Below, in pieces: positions 11,921 through 22,400 of a stretch of DNA of 49,418 nt. Each line of letters begins with the position of its first letter. Within the stretch, counting starts at the first letter, position 1. This DNA comes from Ophiothrix spiculata (Eukaryota > Echinodermata > Ophiuroidea > Amphilepidida > Ophiotrichidae): NCBI GenBank assembly GCA_000969725.1, contig JXSR01S018761.1, one strand, 5' to 3'. The notes beneath the pieces are model-generated. The model was given only the letters and a program-made list of their open reading frames with translations, searched no databases and had not been told where the DNA came from. A program made the translations under genes and the position numbers.

Positions 11921-13396
11921 CCGTATTGTTCCTAATAATCCCCCACTGGGCAGCAACATGTCATGAGGGGTTGGTGATTATTACAGACCAATTTTCAGCA
12001 TTAAAATTTGCACGTATCGCCGCTAAGTAAGCTTAACAATTACGGCAACTTACTGTTATATGACCACCGATAACCCAAAAGTACTGACAATTTTTCATCA
12101 TTTCTGGGATCGCGACCTCATTGGTACCGTTTCCTGTTACTAGCGATTGTTGGTTAAAGCCTAATGATATGTACACGAAAATGCTACAAAATTGAATGTT
12201 TTTAACACTTCTCTTTGAAATTTTTTGGGGTGGGCGTTTAAGGGGCCTGTTAAGGCTTTTATTTTGACTTTCTTTTTTGGCTTATAAGTCTAAAAATATT
12301 AAGTTACAATATAAAAAAGCATACATTTCTAGAAAGGAAATTTGACAAGGAATCTGTTTATGCTATTGGTTTGGTTCAAAAATGACCATATTTGGTAAAA
12401 AATAGCAAAAAGCAGTGATTTTGCCTACACATGAAACGGGAAAGGTAACTAAAAAAATTGTTACTGCCATTTTATCACTTATATATTTTTGGAAACTGCA
12501 CACAATTATCTAGGATCGCATTTTTTACTTTTTTAAATAAAGCCGAATTTTTCGAAATATAATAAAAACCATGTTAAATGTGCCGTTTCCGACATTTATC
12601 TGCATCAATTTTGATAGAAATTAATGAATATCTTTGATTTTAGGACCTTAAATTGAAAAATGAGAAACGCGATCCTAGATTTTGATATACTGTACATAAT
12701 GGTTGAAAAATCTTTCCTCGTACTTTTTAGATTTTTTAGTTACGTTTCCCGTAAAAATGATGTTTTTTCATCAAAACTGATATGGAGACATCCCATGTTT
12801 AATGAAGAAATCGCACATTTTGACCTAAAATCCATGAATTTTGAGGTCTAAACTTTGGGCATCGGACAATAAAACTTATTATGTAATTGATATTATTGGT
12901 AAGTATTGTACTCAACTTTAAGATCCGAATTTAAGCTCCGTATTTTGTAAATATTGAAAGAAATCTAAAATACCAATGTTCAATTATTTGGTCTTTGTTT
13001 ACAATATTGACAAGTTTATTGCGGGATTTTAACAAAATGTGCTCATGCAAGAACATAACGCAACGCGTTCACCCGCGCACGCAGTACTTGTTACCGCGCA
13101 AAAAGTCACGCACATCAAAACACGCAACCTAAACGCAAAATATAGGACGCGTAGTTATGCCCGTAATTTCCCGCCAACAGCCACGTGTTTATTTTACTGT
13201 AAAATGTCAAAATGATCTTTTAATTTTACCTATAAACAAGTTTAAAACTTTTGTTTTGTAGTATTTTATTGTCTGTAATAAAAGGTAACATGCTGAAGTA
13301 TCAGAAAATGCAGAAAAACTAAATTCTGCTACCGAACAAACGGCCGGGTTAACAGGCCCCTTAATAGAGAATGGGCGATTAATAGAAACAATACGG
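11921..13396. mobile_element. Outer TIR element with TA flanks, containing a TTAA element
   Basis: The left end ccgtattgttcctaataatc mirrors the right end gattaatagaaacaatacgg with few mismatches, and TA flanks both ends (11919-11920 and 13397-13398). The arms continue as ccccca / tgggcg. A second TIR element (12242-13360) sits inside. Confidence 0.75.
12242..13360. mobile_element. TTAA-type element, GGGGCCTGTTAA...TTAACAGGCCCC
   Basis: The left end ggggcctgttaa and right end ttaacaggcccc are perfect inverted copies flanked by TTAA on both sides (12238-12241, 13361-13364). TTAA is the piggyBac superfamily target. No transposase frame was seen; the longest frame (12660-12851) is short and unrecognised. 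Interior words such as tacatttctagaa link it to the GGGCCCTGTCAACC group. Confidence 0.8.
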
Positions 13397-13600
13397 TATA
13401 TATCCGGAGGTACAATAACTTTGCTTCATGAGTGACAACAAGATGGTAGTGAGGACAGGTTCCCCTATATAATTTCCTTTACAAAATCAATGCCATAATG
13501 GTAAAGCTTAATACAGATCTTCGTCGCAATAATTTAAAGCACAATTCACATAATCTCACTAGTTACCTGAGAATAATAGCAGCGAAAGACACAATTTCAT

Positions 13601-14034
13601 ATATGTGACCGTCCATCCCAAACCAGCCGTAAATGCCAACTCTTGTCATTTTCACTTTTCTAAATATTTGCAAAGACTATGCTTTAAGGATTCAAATGAC
13701 CCCTTAATGAACTTCACACGATTTCCAGAAGTTAAGTTATGGTCCGGTCCGTCAAAGGTTGTCAGAGAGTAAAGCGTAAAACAGAGATAAACGCTTTCAA
13801 AGATCAGTAAACCCTATATTTTCTGTTGATTGTCTTGAAAATATGCAGATTTATTTCACATTTCCTATCAGTTTCTTGAAATGAAACTTTGCTGGTATAT
13901 TGTAGTAAGCACAAGGATTGTGAATCTGTCAAAAAATCGATTTCGGCAAATTACGACCTTGACATGTATTTTCACCTGTAGCACAAATGAAGTTCCTGGC
14001 ATTTACAGCTCATACGGGCAGGACAGCCACATAT
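13601..14034. mobile_element. MITE with ATATGTGACCGTCC ends
   Basis: The first about 38 bases (atatgtgaccgtcc, cagccgtaaatgcca) are mirrored at the right end (tggcatttacagct, ggacagccacatat) with a few mismatches. The interior contains no coding frame that I recognise. Confidence 0.8.
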
Positions 14035-14149
14035 GTGTTATGTCTTGATTAATCAGAACCCAGAAGTCTTCAAATAGTGAGATATGTTCATGGGCACAAG
14101 AACAGTATAAAATACACATAACAACAATTCATAGTTCTTGTGGTAGACT

Positions 14150-14300
14150 AATGGCTCAATTTTGGGGTCTGTCTGTATAAGCTTCCCGCAGATACTACTG
14201 TTAAAACATCAATGTGAGGACTCTGATTTAAATTGACAAGGCAATGATTAGAAATCCTTAATATAAGGCACATAATTCTTGAAGTAAACCCAATGGCTAA
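14150..14300 (-). pseudogene. Decayed copy 1 of the SLC8B1 terminal exon
   Basis: The segment aligns by eye over about 130 bases with 16187-16310, covering the end of the coding region and the start of the 3' UTR. Shared words include tataaggca, ggcaat and atgt-aggac. In the exon frame it reads GFLIIALS and RVLT, broken by two TAA stops. The copy ends near a palindromic MITE at 14303. Confidence 0.75.
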
Positions 14301-14302
14301 AT

Positions 14303-14426
14303 CTATAAAAAATTTATTGGACAGTGTAAACATAAATCCAGAGTACAGGGCCCCATTGTTTGTAAATGCAACATGTTCCCTGCATTTTTGTTTACATTAT
14401 CCAATAAATTTTTGTTTTGCCTATAG
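14303..14426. mobile_element. Second copy of the palindromic TTTATTGGACAGTGTAAAC MITE
   Basis: The words tttattggacagtgtaaac and gtttacattatccaataaa form the arms, with cagggccccat in the centre, as at 5409-5545. It lies between two decayed copies of the SLC8B1 terminal exon. Confidence 0.8.
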
Positions 14427-14525
14427 TTTCCATCTGCAATGATTGTCTAAACACCCATGTGAGAACTCTGGTTTCAGTTGATTATGCAGTAAAGAGGAAT
14501 CTTAAATATAAATTATACAAGGAAA
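14425..14525 (-). pseudogene. Decayed copy 2 of the SLC8B1 terminal exon
   Basis: On the minus strand the exon frame reads LYNLYLRFLFTA, a stop, then STETRVLTWVF. This compares with LYALYLGFLVIALLTETGVLTWTF in the true exon. The 5' side is cut by the CAGGG foldback element starting near 14529. Confidence 0.8.
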
Positions 14526-14528
14526 TAC

Positions 14529-15372
14529 CACTGCCATAGTCATAAAACATACTTAAATGCATCTTTTTTTTGTAAGAGATTCCATTAAAACTGCTGAATG
14601 TCAAGACAACCCTAAAAGCAGGGTATAGGAAAAAAAAAACCTGTCTGGGAACTTTTATTGAGCTGATGAAAATTTTCTGTGAGATTTTAGAAAAAATGCA
14701 CAAATCGCTCTAAAAACTTGTTTGTTTTTGACAGTAATTTGACATTTACCCCAAAGTTTGGCTCATTTATTTGTATTTCATCAATCAATATTGCCAGAAA
14801 AATAATCTCTTGTCAGAAATTCTTGTGATTTTTATCATTATTAATATTTGACTCTTTATTATAATTATGTTTTTAAGTTTACCAATTTTTTTCTGGGACT
14901 TCAACTTTTTTCTGGGAACGGCGTGGCCATGTTACCGCGGATTTCGAAGCCCTGCCTAAAAGTTTCACTTAATTGAACAAATATTTAAGGGAATCCTTAA
15001 CTGTTATAAATTTAATGGCAACTTTTAAGGGATCTTGGAGCACCCTTAAAAGTTGTCCTTAAACATTATGGGTAATCTACAGCATATGTTTAACATGATT
15101 TGCTTTTAAATACAACAAAAACCCATTTCTAGTATAACTTATGAATGTCAAGTTAATACTTGGAAATCATTTCTACAAAATTTAGTTAGCACATTTAAGC
15201 TAAAATTACGATTTAAAGGACCAAATGATGCACTGAAATTTAGCAGAAATGAAACTTAAAAGTTAAGGGAATCACGTAAGTTTAAGTATAACACTTAAGT
15301 TTAAGAGTTATATTTACACTTAAGTGTAAAAATGGCACTTAAGTGTAAGCAAGTTTTACGAATACAGCCCTG
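14529..15372. mobile_element. Diverged foldback element of the CAGGGGCCGTATTCATAAA family
   Basis: The left end (ccatagtcataaaacat) and right end (gttttacgaatacagccctg) match the element at 9402-10487, as do internal phrases such as tgaacaaatatttaaggga and cacttaagtgtaa. It is interrupted by a hAT-type MITE at 14619-14954. Confidence 0.8.
14619..14954. mobile_element. hAT-type MITE with intact 8-bp target duplication
   Basis: The element begins CAGGGTATAGG and ends GAAGCCCTG, and is flanked by the identical 8-base word cctaaaag at 14611-14618 and 14955-14962. An 8-bp duplication and CAGGG ends are marks of the hAT superfamily. A second copy lies at 45407-45716. Both share the end phrase gttaccgcggatttcgaag. 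Confidence 0.92.
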
Positions 15373-15460
15373 GTACTCAACCAACACATGAAAGTTTGCC
15401 TGCATAAGCTTCCTTCAGACATTGTCCACACATCAATGTCAAGACTCTGGTTTCAGTTAC

Positions 15461-15887
15461 GGGCACTGTGGCATTCAACCCCTCATTTTCAGAAACATTT
15501 TATGCTTTGTAACTCAGCAACCAATAAGTAAACCCATATAAAAGTATACATTTCTAGATGTGGATTTGCATGGACAGTGTAAACTATTAGGTCAATTTTA
15601 GGCCAATAAATATGATTTTTGACTAAAGGTCCAAAACCCAACATATTGGGCCAACATATTTGTTAACAACTTAACTAAATTTTGCAAAAAGAAAAGTTGG
15701 ACCTCTTTTATTTTTCAGAATCTAGGAACACATTTATCAAATTTTGAATTTTTGCCAAAACTAGGTCCAAAAGAGACCCAAAATGTATTTTTGTGTCATT
15801 TTTGGTCTATTTTTGGCAAATTATCGGCTGCCAAGTTACAAAGCATAATATATTTCTGAAAATGAGGGATTGACTGATTATGTGCCC
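15461..15887. mobile_element. TTAA-family MITE (GGGCACTGTGG...TATGTGCCC)
   Basis: The arms mirror each other: cattttcagaaacattttatg with ctttctgaaaatg-like words, and ttgtaactcagcaacc with a degraded mirror. Right flank is TTAA and left flank TTAC. The interior shares tagatgtggatttgcat and the repeated ggtccaaaa words with the elements at 3580 and 22831. Confidence 0.7.
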
Positions 15888-15903
15888 TTAACAGAGAAAA
15901 AAC

Positions 15904-16126
15904 AAGCGTGGCCGAGCGGTTAGAGCACGGGTCTCGTAATACAGAGATTGTGGGTTCGAGCCCTGGGCCGGGCGGTTTTCGTCTCCTTGTTTCCTTGAGC
16001 AAGAAACTTTACTCTACTTGCTCCATGGTCGGACAGTCACGTAAAGCCTTGGGTCCCTTGTACGAATGGACTCCTTCATGGGTATGCATGTTATGCAAGT
16101 ACTTGTGTCATTGATTGATTGATTGA
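15904..16126 (+). mobile_element. tRNA-derived SINE with TTGA tail
   Basis: The head has an A box (tggccgagcggttagagc) and a B box (gggttcgagccc). The body contains cttgagcaagaaactttact, and the tail is a TTGA tandem. It lies inside the third decayed terminal-exon copy. Confidence 0.85.
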
Positions 16127-16221
16127 ATGAATCCTAAGTATGAGGCACACACTTCAGGAATCACTGGTTCTGGTATTGAACCTTAGGGTTGGCCTGCATA
16201 AGTTCCCTTTTGCCACTATTG

Positions 16222-16413
16222 TCAAAACGTCCATGTCAGGACACCAGTTTCAGTTAATAAGGCAATAACGAGGAATCCTAAATATAAGGCATAGAGGTAG
16301 AATCCGTACATCCGAGTTGCATTGAATTTGGTACATAACATGAAGAATAAAGATGAGAAAAGACTGACAGCTAATCCGCCTGCCAGGACCATCTGTAGCA
16401 CATCGTAGCTCAC
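16222..16413 (-). CDS. SLC8B1: SLC8B1 terminal coding exon with stop
   Basis: The acceptor ctttttacag precedes GTGAGC in phase 0, and TGA occupies 16224-16222. It encodes LAGGLAVSLFSSLFFMLC, a basic/Asn turn, YGFYLYALYLGFLVIALL and TETGVLTWTF. The last two helices and LLTE(T/F)GV are diagnostic of the NCLX C-terminus. No AATAAA was seen just downstream. Decayed copies of its 3' part lie downstream at 14.15-16.17 kb. Confidence 0.96.
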   Translation of the reverse strand: MSYDVLQMVLAGGLAVSLFSSLFFMLCTKFNATRMYGFYLYALYLGFLVIALLTETGVLTWTF

Positions 16414-19400
16414 CTGTAAAAAGAAATGGAAATTATAATTTGAGCGATGCGCTAGCGATGCGCTTTGTCTGGAGATCAGTTGAACAACTTTTTATATGAC
16501 ACAGTTAGCAAGGTTTGTGCATATAAGTTCTGTACAGTGTACATTTGCCGATGTTGAATCAATGTTAAAGTTTCAACTCAACTATTTTTCAAAGTTAAAT
16601 CAATGTTCAAGTTTTAACTCAACCATTTTATATGTTGAATCAACATTTCAGTTTCAACTTAACCAATTTTCAACGTTGATTCAACGTTTAGGTTTCAATT
16701 CAACCATTTTTTAACACTGAATCAACGTTTAAGTTTCAACTCAAATATCTTTCAATGTTGAATCAATGTTTAAGTTTCCACTCAACCATTTTTCAATGTT
16801 GAATCAATGTATGTTTCAGTTTCAACTGAACCAATTTCCAACATTGATTCAACGTTTAGGTTTCAGCTTAACCAATTTTCAACGTTGATTCAATGTTTAG
16901 GTTTCATTTCAACCATTTTCAATGTTGTATCAATGTTAAAGTTTCAACTCAACCATTTCTCAATGTTTAATCAATATTTAAGTTTCAACTCAACCATCAT
17001 AAATATTGAATAAATGTTTCAGTTTCAACTCAACCAATTTTTAACATTAATTCAACATTTAGGTTTCAATTCAACCATTTTTCAACATTGAATCGATGTT
17101 TAAGTTTCAACTCACCCATTTTTCAACATTAAATCAATGCTGAAGTTTCAACTCACCCATTTTTTAACACTAAATCAACATTAAAGTTTCAACTTAACCA
17201 TTTTTCAACATTTAATCAATGTTAAAGTTTCAAGTCTACCATTTTTCAACATTAAATCAATACTTAAGTTTCAACTCAACCATTTTTCAATGTTCAATCA
17301 ATATTAAGTTTCAACTCAACCATTTTTAAATGTTGAATCAACGTTTCAGTTTCAACCATTTTTAATCATTGAATCGAAATTTAAATTTCAAATCAACCAT
17401 TTTTCAATGTTGAATCAAGTTTCAACTCAACCATTTTTCAATGCTGAATCAACTTAAAGTTTCAACTCTATCATTTTTCAAAATTCAATGTTAAAGTTTC
17501 AATTCAATGATTTTTTAACATTGAATAAAGGTTAAAGTTTCAACCCAACTATTTTCAAGGTAGTATCAACAGTTAAGTGTCAACTAAATCATTTTTCAAT
17601 GTTGAATATAACATTTAAGTTTAAACTCAACAATTTTCCAATGTTAAGTCAATGTTAAAATTTAAACTTAACTATTTTCCAACACTGATACAATGTTAAA
17701 ACTTCAAATCAACCATTTCCAACATGGAATCAACGTTGAAAATTTCAACCATTTTTCAACGTTGAATCAAATGTAATCATTTCTGGACTGAATAAGAAGT
17801 TACACTGATAAGTAGGTATTCCACTGAAATCTTTTAAACCATCAACAAATTAATAGAAAGAACCAAAAACAGGATTAAATTATATTTGGGCAATTTTTAA
17901 AAACCAATGAATGCTAAAATTTCTGTAAACCTTGAAGTATGCAGCAAGCAATCAGACTCTGTTACAAGATCCATAGCATATACCTAGTATTCTACAACAT
18001 TGGGAACTGGTGGTTTTGTATTGTGTAAGAGACTAGTAATGATTGATTAGGATTTATTAAGACTGAATCACTCTGTATTAATATTTATGTACATGAATCG
18101 TTCATGATTTTGGTATTATTTTTAGCTAATTTTGTTGCTACCTCATTGCATGGACAAACATGGAACATAATTTCATTTGAATATTCAGCAAGATTGGGTT
18201 TGTGGTTATGATTTGAAAAATATGGCCTAATTTCTTTCCCCACATGGTCATATTGGTTTATGTGCGTTAATCCACCGCTTGCCACATATACTTCAAGGTT
18301 TATAGAGGGGTTAATGCAGAACAAGTATCGTTATTACAGAATTATATCATCACACGTTGTCTTGTTTTAAGTACAACCAAGCTCACACTTACATAAAATA
18401 CTCCCTTATTTTTGATTGTTGCTATAGTACACGATATACCTATACCAAGCAGCATATCTGGTAACAGAGGGTTAAGGATTGGTAACACAAATAACAAAAT
18501 TGAATAACTAGAGGGAAAAATTAACAAAAATCCTGCAAAATCAGTGATGCATGTAGTAACTTTAAAATGAATTTAGATCTAGATGAAAACATAAATTTGC
18601 CTATATAAGGACCCACACCACCAAATAGATCGCCTATTTATTCCTATACAAAACAGCTTGCAAATCAGGGCGGATATCTTGGTTATAACGCGACTGGTTG
18701 CTTCAACTTTTGGTTTTATTTTGAGATTATGATCTAGATGAGCTAGGTGAAAATTATATATATGGTAGCTGTGTTAATTTTTTGCTATGTCACCACTAGA
18801 ACTAGTATCGTTCCCCTGATCTCCCCTCCCACGGACCCAGCAATGAGCACGCTGCCAGGGCGAAAGGATTCACAGGTATTTTAGTTTGATTCAGAGAGTA
18901 CCAGACATGGTAAACACTAAATTGAACACAAAATTGAGAGCCCAAAACAAGGGCTAGGTCGCCATGAACATAGGACATGCTCACAATTTCATTTTCTTAT
19001 ACTCGCTACAAAATTTCCCTAGACACTATAAAAATCTGCTCACAAATTTCACAAACACATCCAAATTAGGGTATTCTTCAATCAGTCTGACTACATTTGT
19101 ACCACAGAACATAATTAAAAAGTAATATTACCAAAAAAACAACTTCCTGCCATTATTGAAGCTTTTAATTTAGAGACATACTCCCGCACTGCTGTGTACA
19201 GGCAAAAAGCTTTAATTTAGTGGTGTGTGTCCATACTAGTTGGAATGCCCATCGATCATTCTTTCATAATTGTTGGGTCAGACTGTCATTGTGACAAATC
19301 ACTGTTTGGGGTTGTCACAACTTACAATTGAAGTATTTTCATTTTTCTAGGATTGACGAATGCTGATGCCCATTAACACAGGGTTCAAAAGCAGCTGAAT

Positions 19401-22400
19401 GTACATTGTCTTCCATTGAGGTATTCCAATATTTCAGTTATATACAGTATGATGATTTGTCAAACTTCTTGCAGTGAGGGTATTTATATTTACCTTCAAA
19501 GGCTTGTCAGAAATCCAATATTTTAACTTTAACAGAGTGAACATATAGTACCTTCAAAAACTCACTGTATCTCCTTATCTGAATCTGAATGGATACTGCA
19601 TAACGCTCCAGGTGGAGCCAGACATGCAGGAACGGTGAGTGGTGCTTTATATGAGAGTTTTTAGTCTTGTTGATTGAGGTGCGTTTGAACGGCGGTTTTA
19701 AATAGTTGAGTATCTTCTATGGTAGTGATTGCGTACGGTAGGCTGTTCCAATCCTTTACAGTTTGTGGAAAATATGAAAACTTAAGGCAGTTCTTTGAGG
19801 CAGTTATAATACTGTATGAGTTGGCATGGGTGTGCCGTGACACGCGTGTAGCCGGTTTTAGCAAGTTGTCAACTGGTAGGGCGAGGAGTCCTTGTCTGGC
19901 TTTATGTAATATTGATAAACGACTAACAGTTCGTCTATTTTTAAGCGATGGCCAGTGTAAGTCCTTTAACATGTTAGTTACGCTACTATGGCGATTATAA
20001 TCATTTATGACAAATCTTGCTGCACGACGTTGTGTTTTTTCAACTTTATTTATGAGATCCTGCGTGTGTAAGTCCCAAACTGATGACGAATATTCTAATA
20101 ATGGACGAACAAGTGATAAATATGCAGATTCTTTGATTGATTTGTTACATGAGTAGAGATTACTTTTGATGAAACCAAGAGATCTATTTGCAGATGATGT
20201 AATACGATTGATATGTTTGTTCCAGGTTAGGTTGTTGGATATATCAACGCCAAGATAAGTATGAGATGAAGTTTCCTCTAGAACAGATGAGCCTAATTTA
20301 TAATTATATATTTTGGGATTGCGTTGGGGGGTAATCCGCATTACAAAACACTTTTTGGTGTTAAAACTCATCTGCCAGTCTTCTTGCCATTTGGTAAGTA
20401 CATTCAAGTCATCTTGGAGTTGATCCTGGTCACAATCATTGAGAATTTGTCTATATAAAACACAATCGTTGGCAAACAATCTTACTTCTGATGAGATATT
20501 ATTTGGGAGGTCGTTTATGTATGCAAGGAACAGCAAAGGACCTAGCACCGTACCTAGCTCCTTAGCTCCTTATACAGGAGCAAACCATTGTTGATTAGTG
20601 ATGAATCTACAGTTGATATTCAAATTAGTGCATCACCATGGCACAGCGTTTACGGAAGTGTGTTTACGCAGTAGACATAAGTCGGCACACTGTTCATCGC
20701 GCGTTGGGCACTTTGAGTACCGTAAGCCGGGGTGACTTGGAACGCTTGGGTGACTTTTAACAAAACATTGACAAGGTGATCATGAATGACTCATCTTGCC
20801 TGAAAGAGATTAGTACACAATTTTAACGATTACCAGAGATGGTTAAAATCCTTTAAAAACCATCATCAGGCGAGATATGTGTTTTGCAAACGACAGTATC
20901 AAAGTTTTGTTCAAAGTCACCCCTGTTTACAGCACGTGCAAAGCCTGGTGCTTGTGAAAAAATGAAAACGGCAAAGCAACAAACATCCGCAAACTAGCAT
21001 TTTGCTTCAGATTCTGCTGAATAATTTCATGAAGATGAGTATCTGCAAATTTTAACACATTTAGAATTGTAATTCATACGTTATAAGGAAAATTTTCGTT
21101 GTTGAAAGGTATTCAAACAAGCTAAAGAGTTGTTCAATTCAAATCAACAACTGTGCATCTTGATGCGTCAGCGTATTTTTCACGCACGCATAATAAAAAT
21201 ACTTGGATGCTTCATTGTTGATTTGCGATGAACAACTCTGTTGCGTGTTTGAATACGTAATTCAAGCATGAAAATGAGGTTGGCGCGTGCTACAAGATCA
21301 ACTGCTTGAAATGATTCAAAAGAGGCTTACTTAAAGGAATTCTTGCCAATTTTGACAAATATTTTGCAGAAAGTGTGCCTTGCTCCGGGGCAACATATAC
21401 TTTTTGACCTTTGGATGCTCAACTCTTATAAAAGGATTCATGGGTACACTGCTGGGTCAAGCATGACTCCAAAAGAAACAACTGTAGATAAAAAAGGATA
21501 CTAAAAACTGGTCCTCCAAAGCATGCTGCTATTGCCATACGTGGAAAGCCCTGTTTAGCTACTGTAGTGTTAGATACTAGATCTGCAAGAAAAACAAAAT
21601 ATTTGAATTTTTAAACACTGCATTCAATATTTTATCATCATCATCATCATCCAATATAGTGCCAACTTCAAAAAGAAGACTCATGCACTGGTAATATCAT
21701 CTGTTCTAACCAAGTCTGAAAACACTGATTATGTACACTGATGGTCAAAAGTGTTTACGCACGCTAAAATACGGGCACAAACATAATTATTATATGAAAC
21801 TATCAAGACTAATAAAAAATAAAAAATTCATGTTTTTTATAGGTGCCATATGTTCCAATATAAATAATCCATGTTTACTCTGATATTCTAACTTCCATAA
21901 CCATAAAAATGGCAGATTTCCTGGACCATATATTATACGCCACACACACTTTTCGATATATACTTTATTTAAGACATATATGATCAATTTTCCAAAGTGA
22001 CCCATGTTTATTTCATTCAGAAACACCCCTGCTTTATGAGCAAAAATCATGACTTTATACTAGTTTATTATTCAATGCCCATTATCACCATGTAACCGTA
22101 AAGAACATTTTCAGGTTATAAAATTTCCAACAAATGTGCAGTTATGTATTTAAACTCCATTTTTAGATGTGCAGAAGAAAGTATACAGTATGTTTAGCAC
22201 GCCATATTTTCAAATGCGGTGAATGCAATTCGTGTTGAGTTCTTAAGATCAATATATGTAAAATATGAAATCTGAAAAATCTGAATTGGTTTTTTTGCCA
22301 ATTCATCTTGACATTCTAATTTAGTTAAAATCCATACATTTAAACTTTGGACCACAACACAATGTTAACTTTAACGATTGGTTATATTACCAGCACAGAT

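Larger units (their letters stand above)
15373..16170 (-). pseudogene. Decayed copy 3 of the SLC8B1 terminal exon, split by two transposons
   Basis: The 3' part (15387-15460) gives VTETRVLTLM in the exon frame. The 5' part (about 16127-16165) has gaatcctaagtatgaggca, close to gaatcctaaatataaggca in the true exon. Between them lie a TTAA-type MITE (15461-15887) and a tRNA-derived SINE (15904-16126). Without those insertions the copies would be spaced roughly 120-150 bases apart. Confidence 0.7.

Noticed and set aside
16496-17013. Repeated protein frames with FNSTI/FQLNQFS motifs
   Set aside because: They are translations of the 41-bp minisatellite. The unit is not a multiple of three and the frames end at the first indel.
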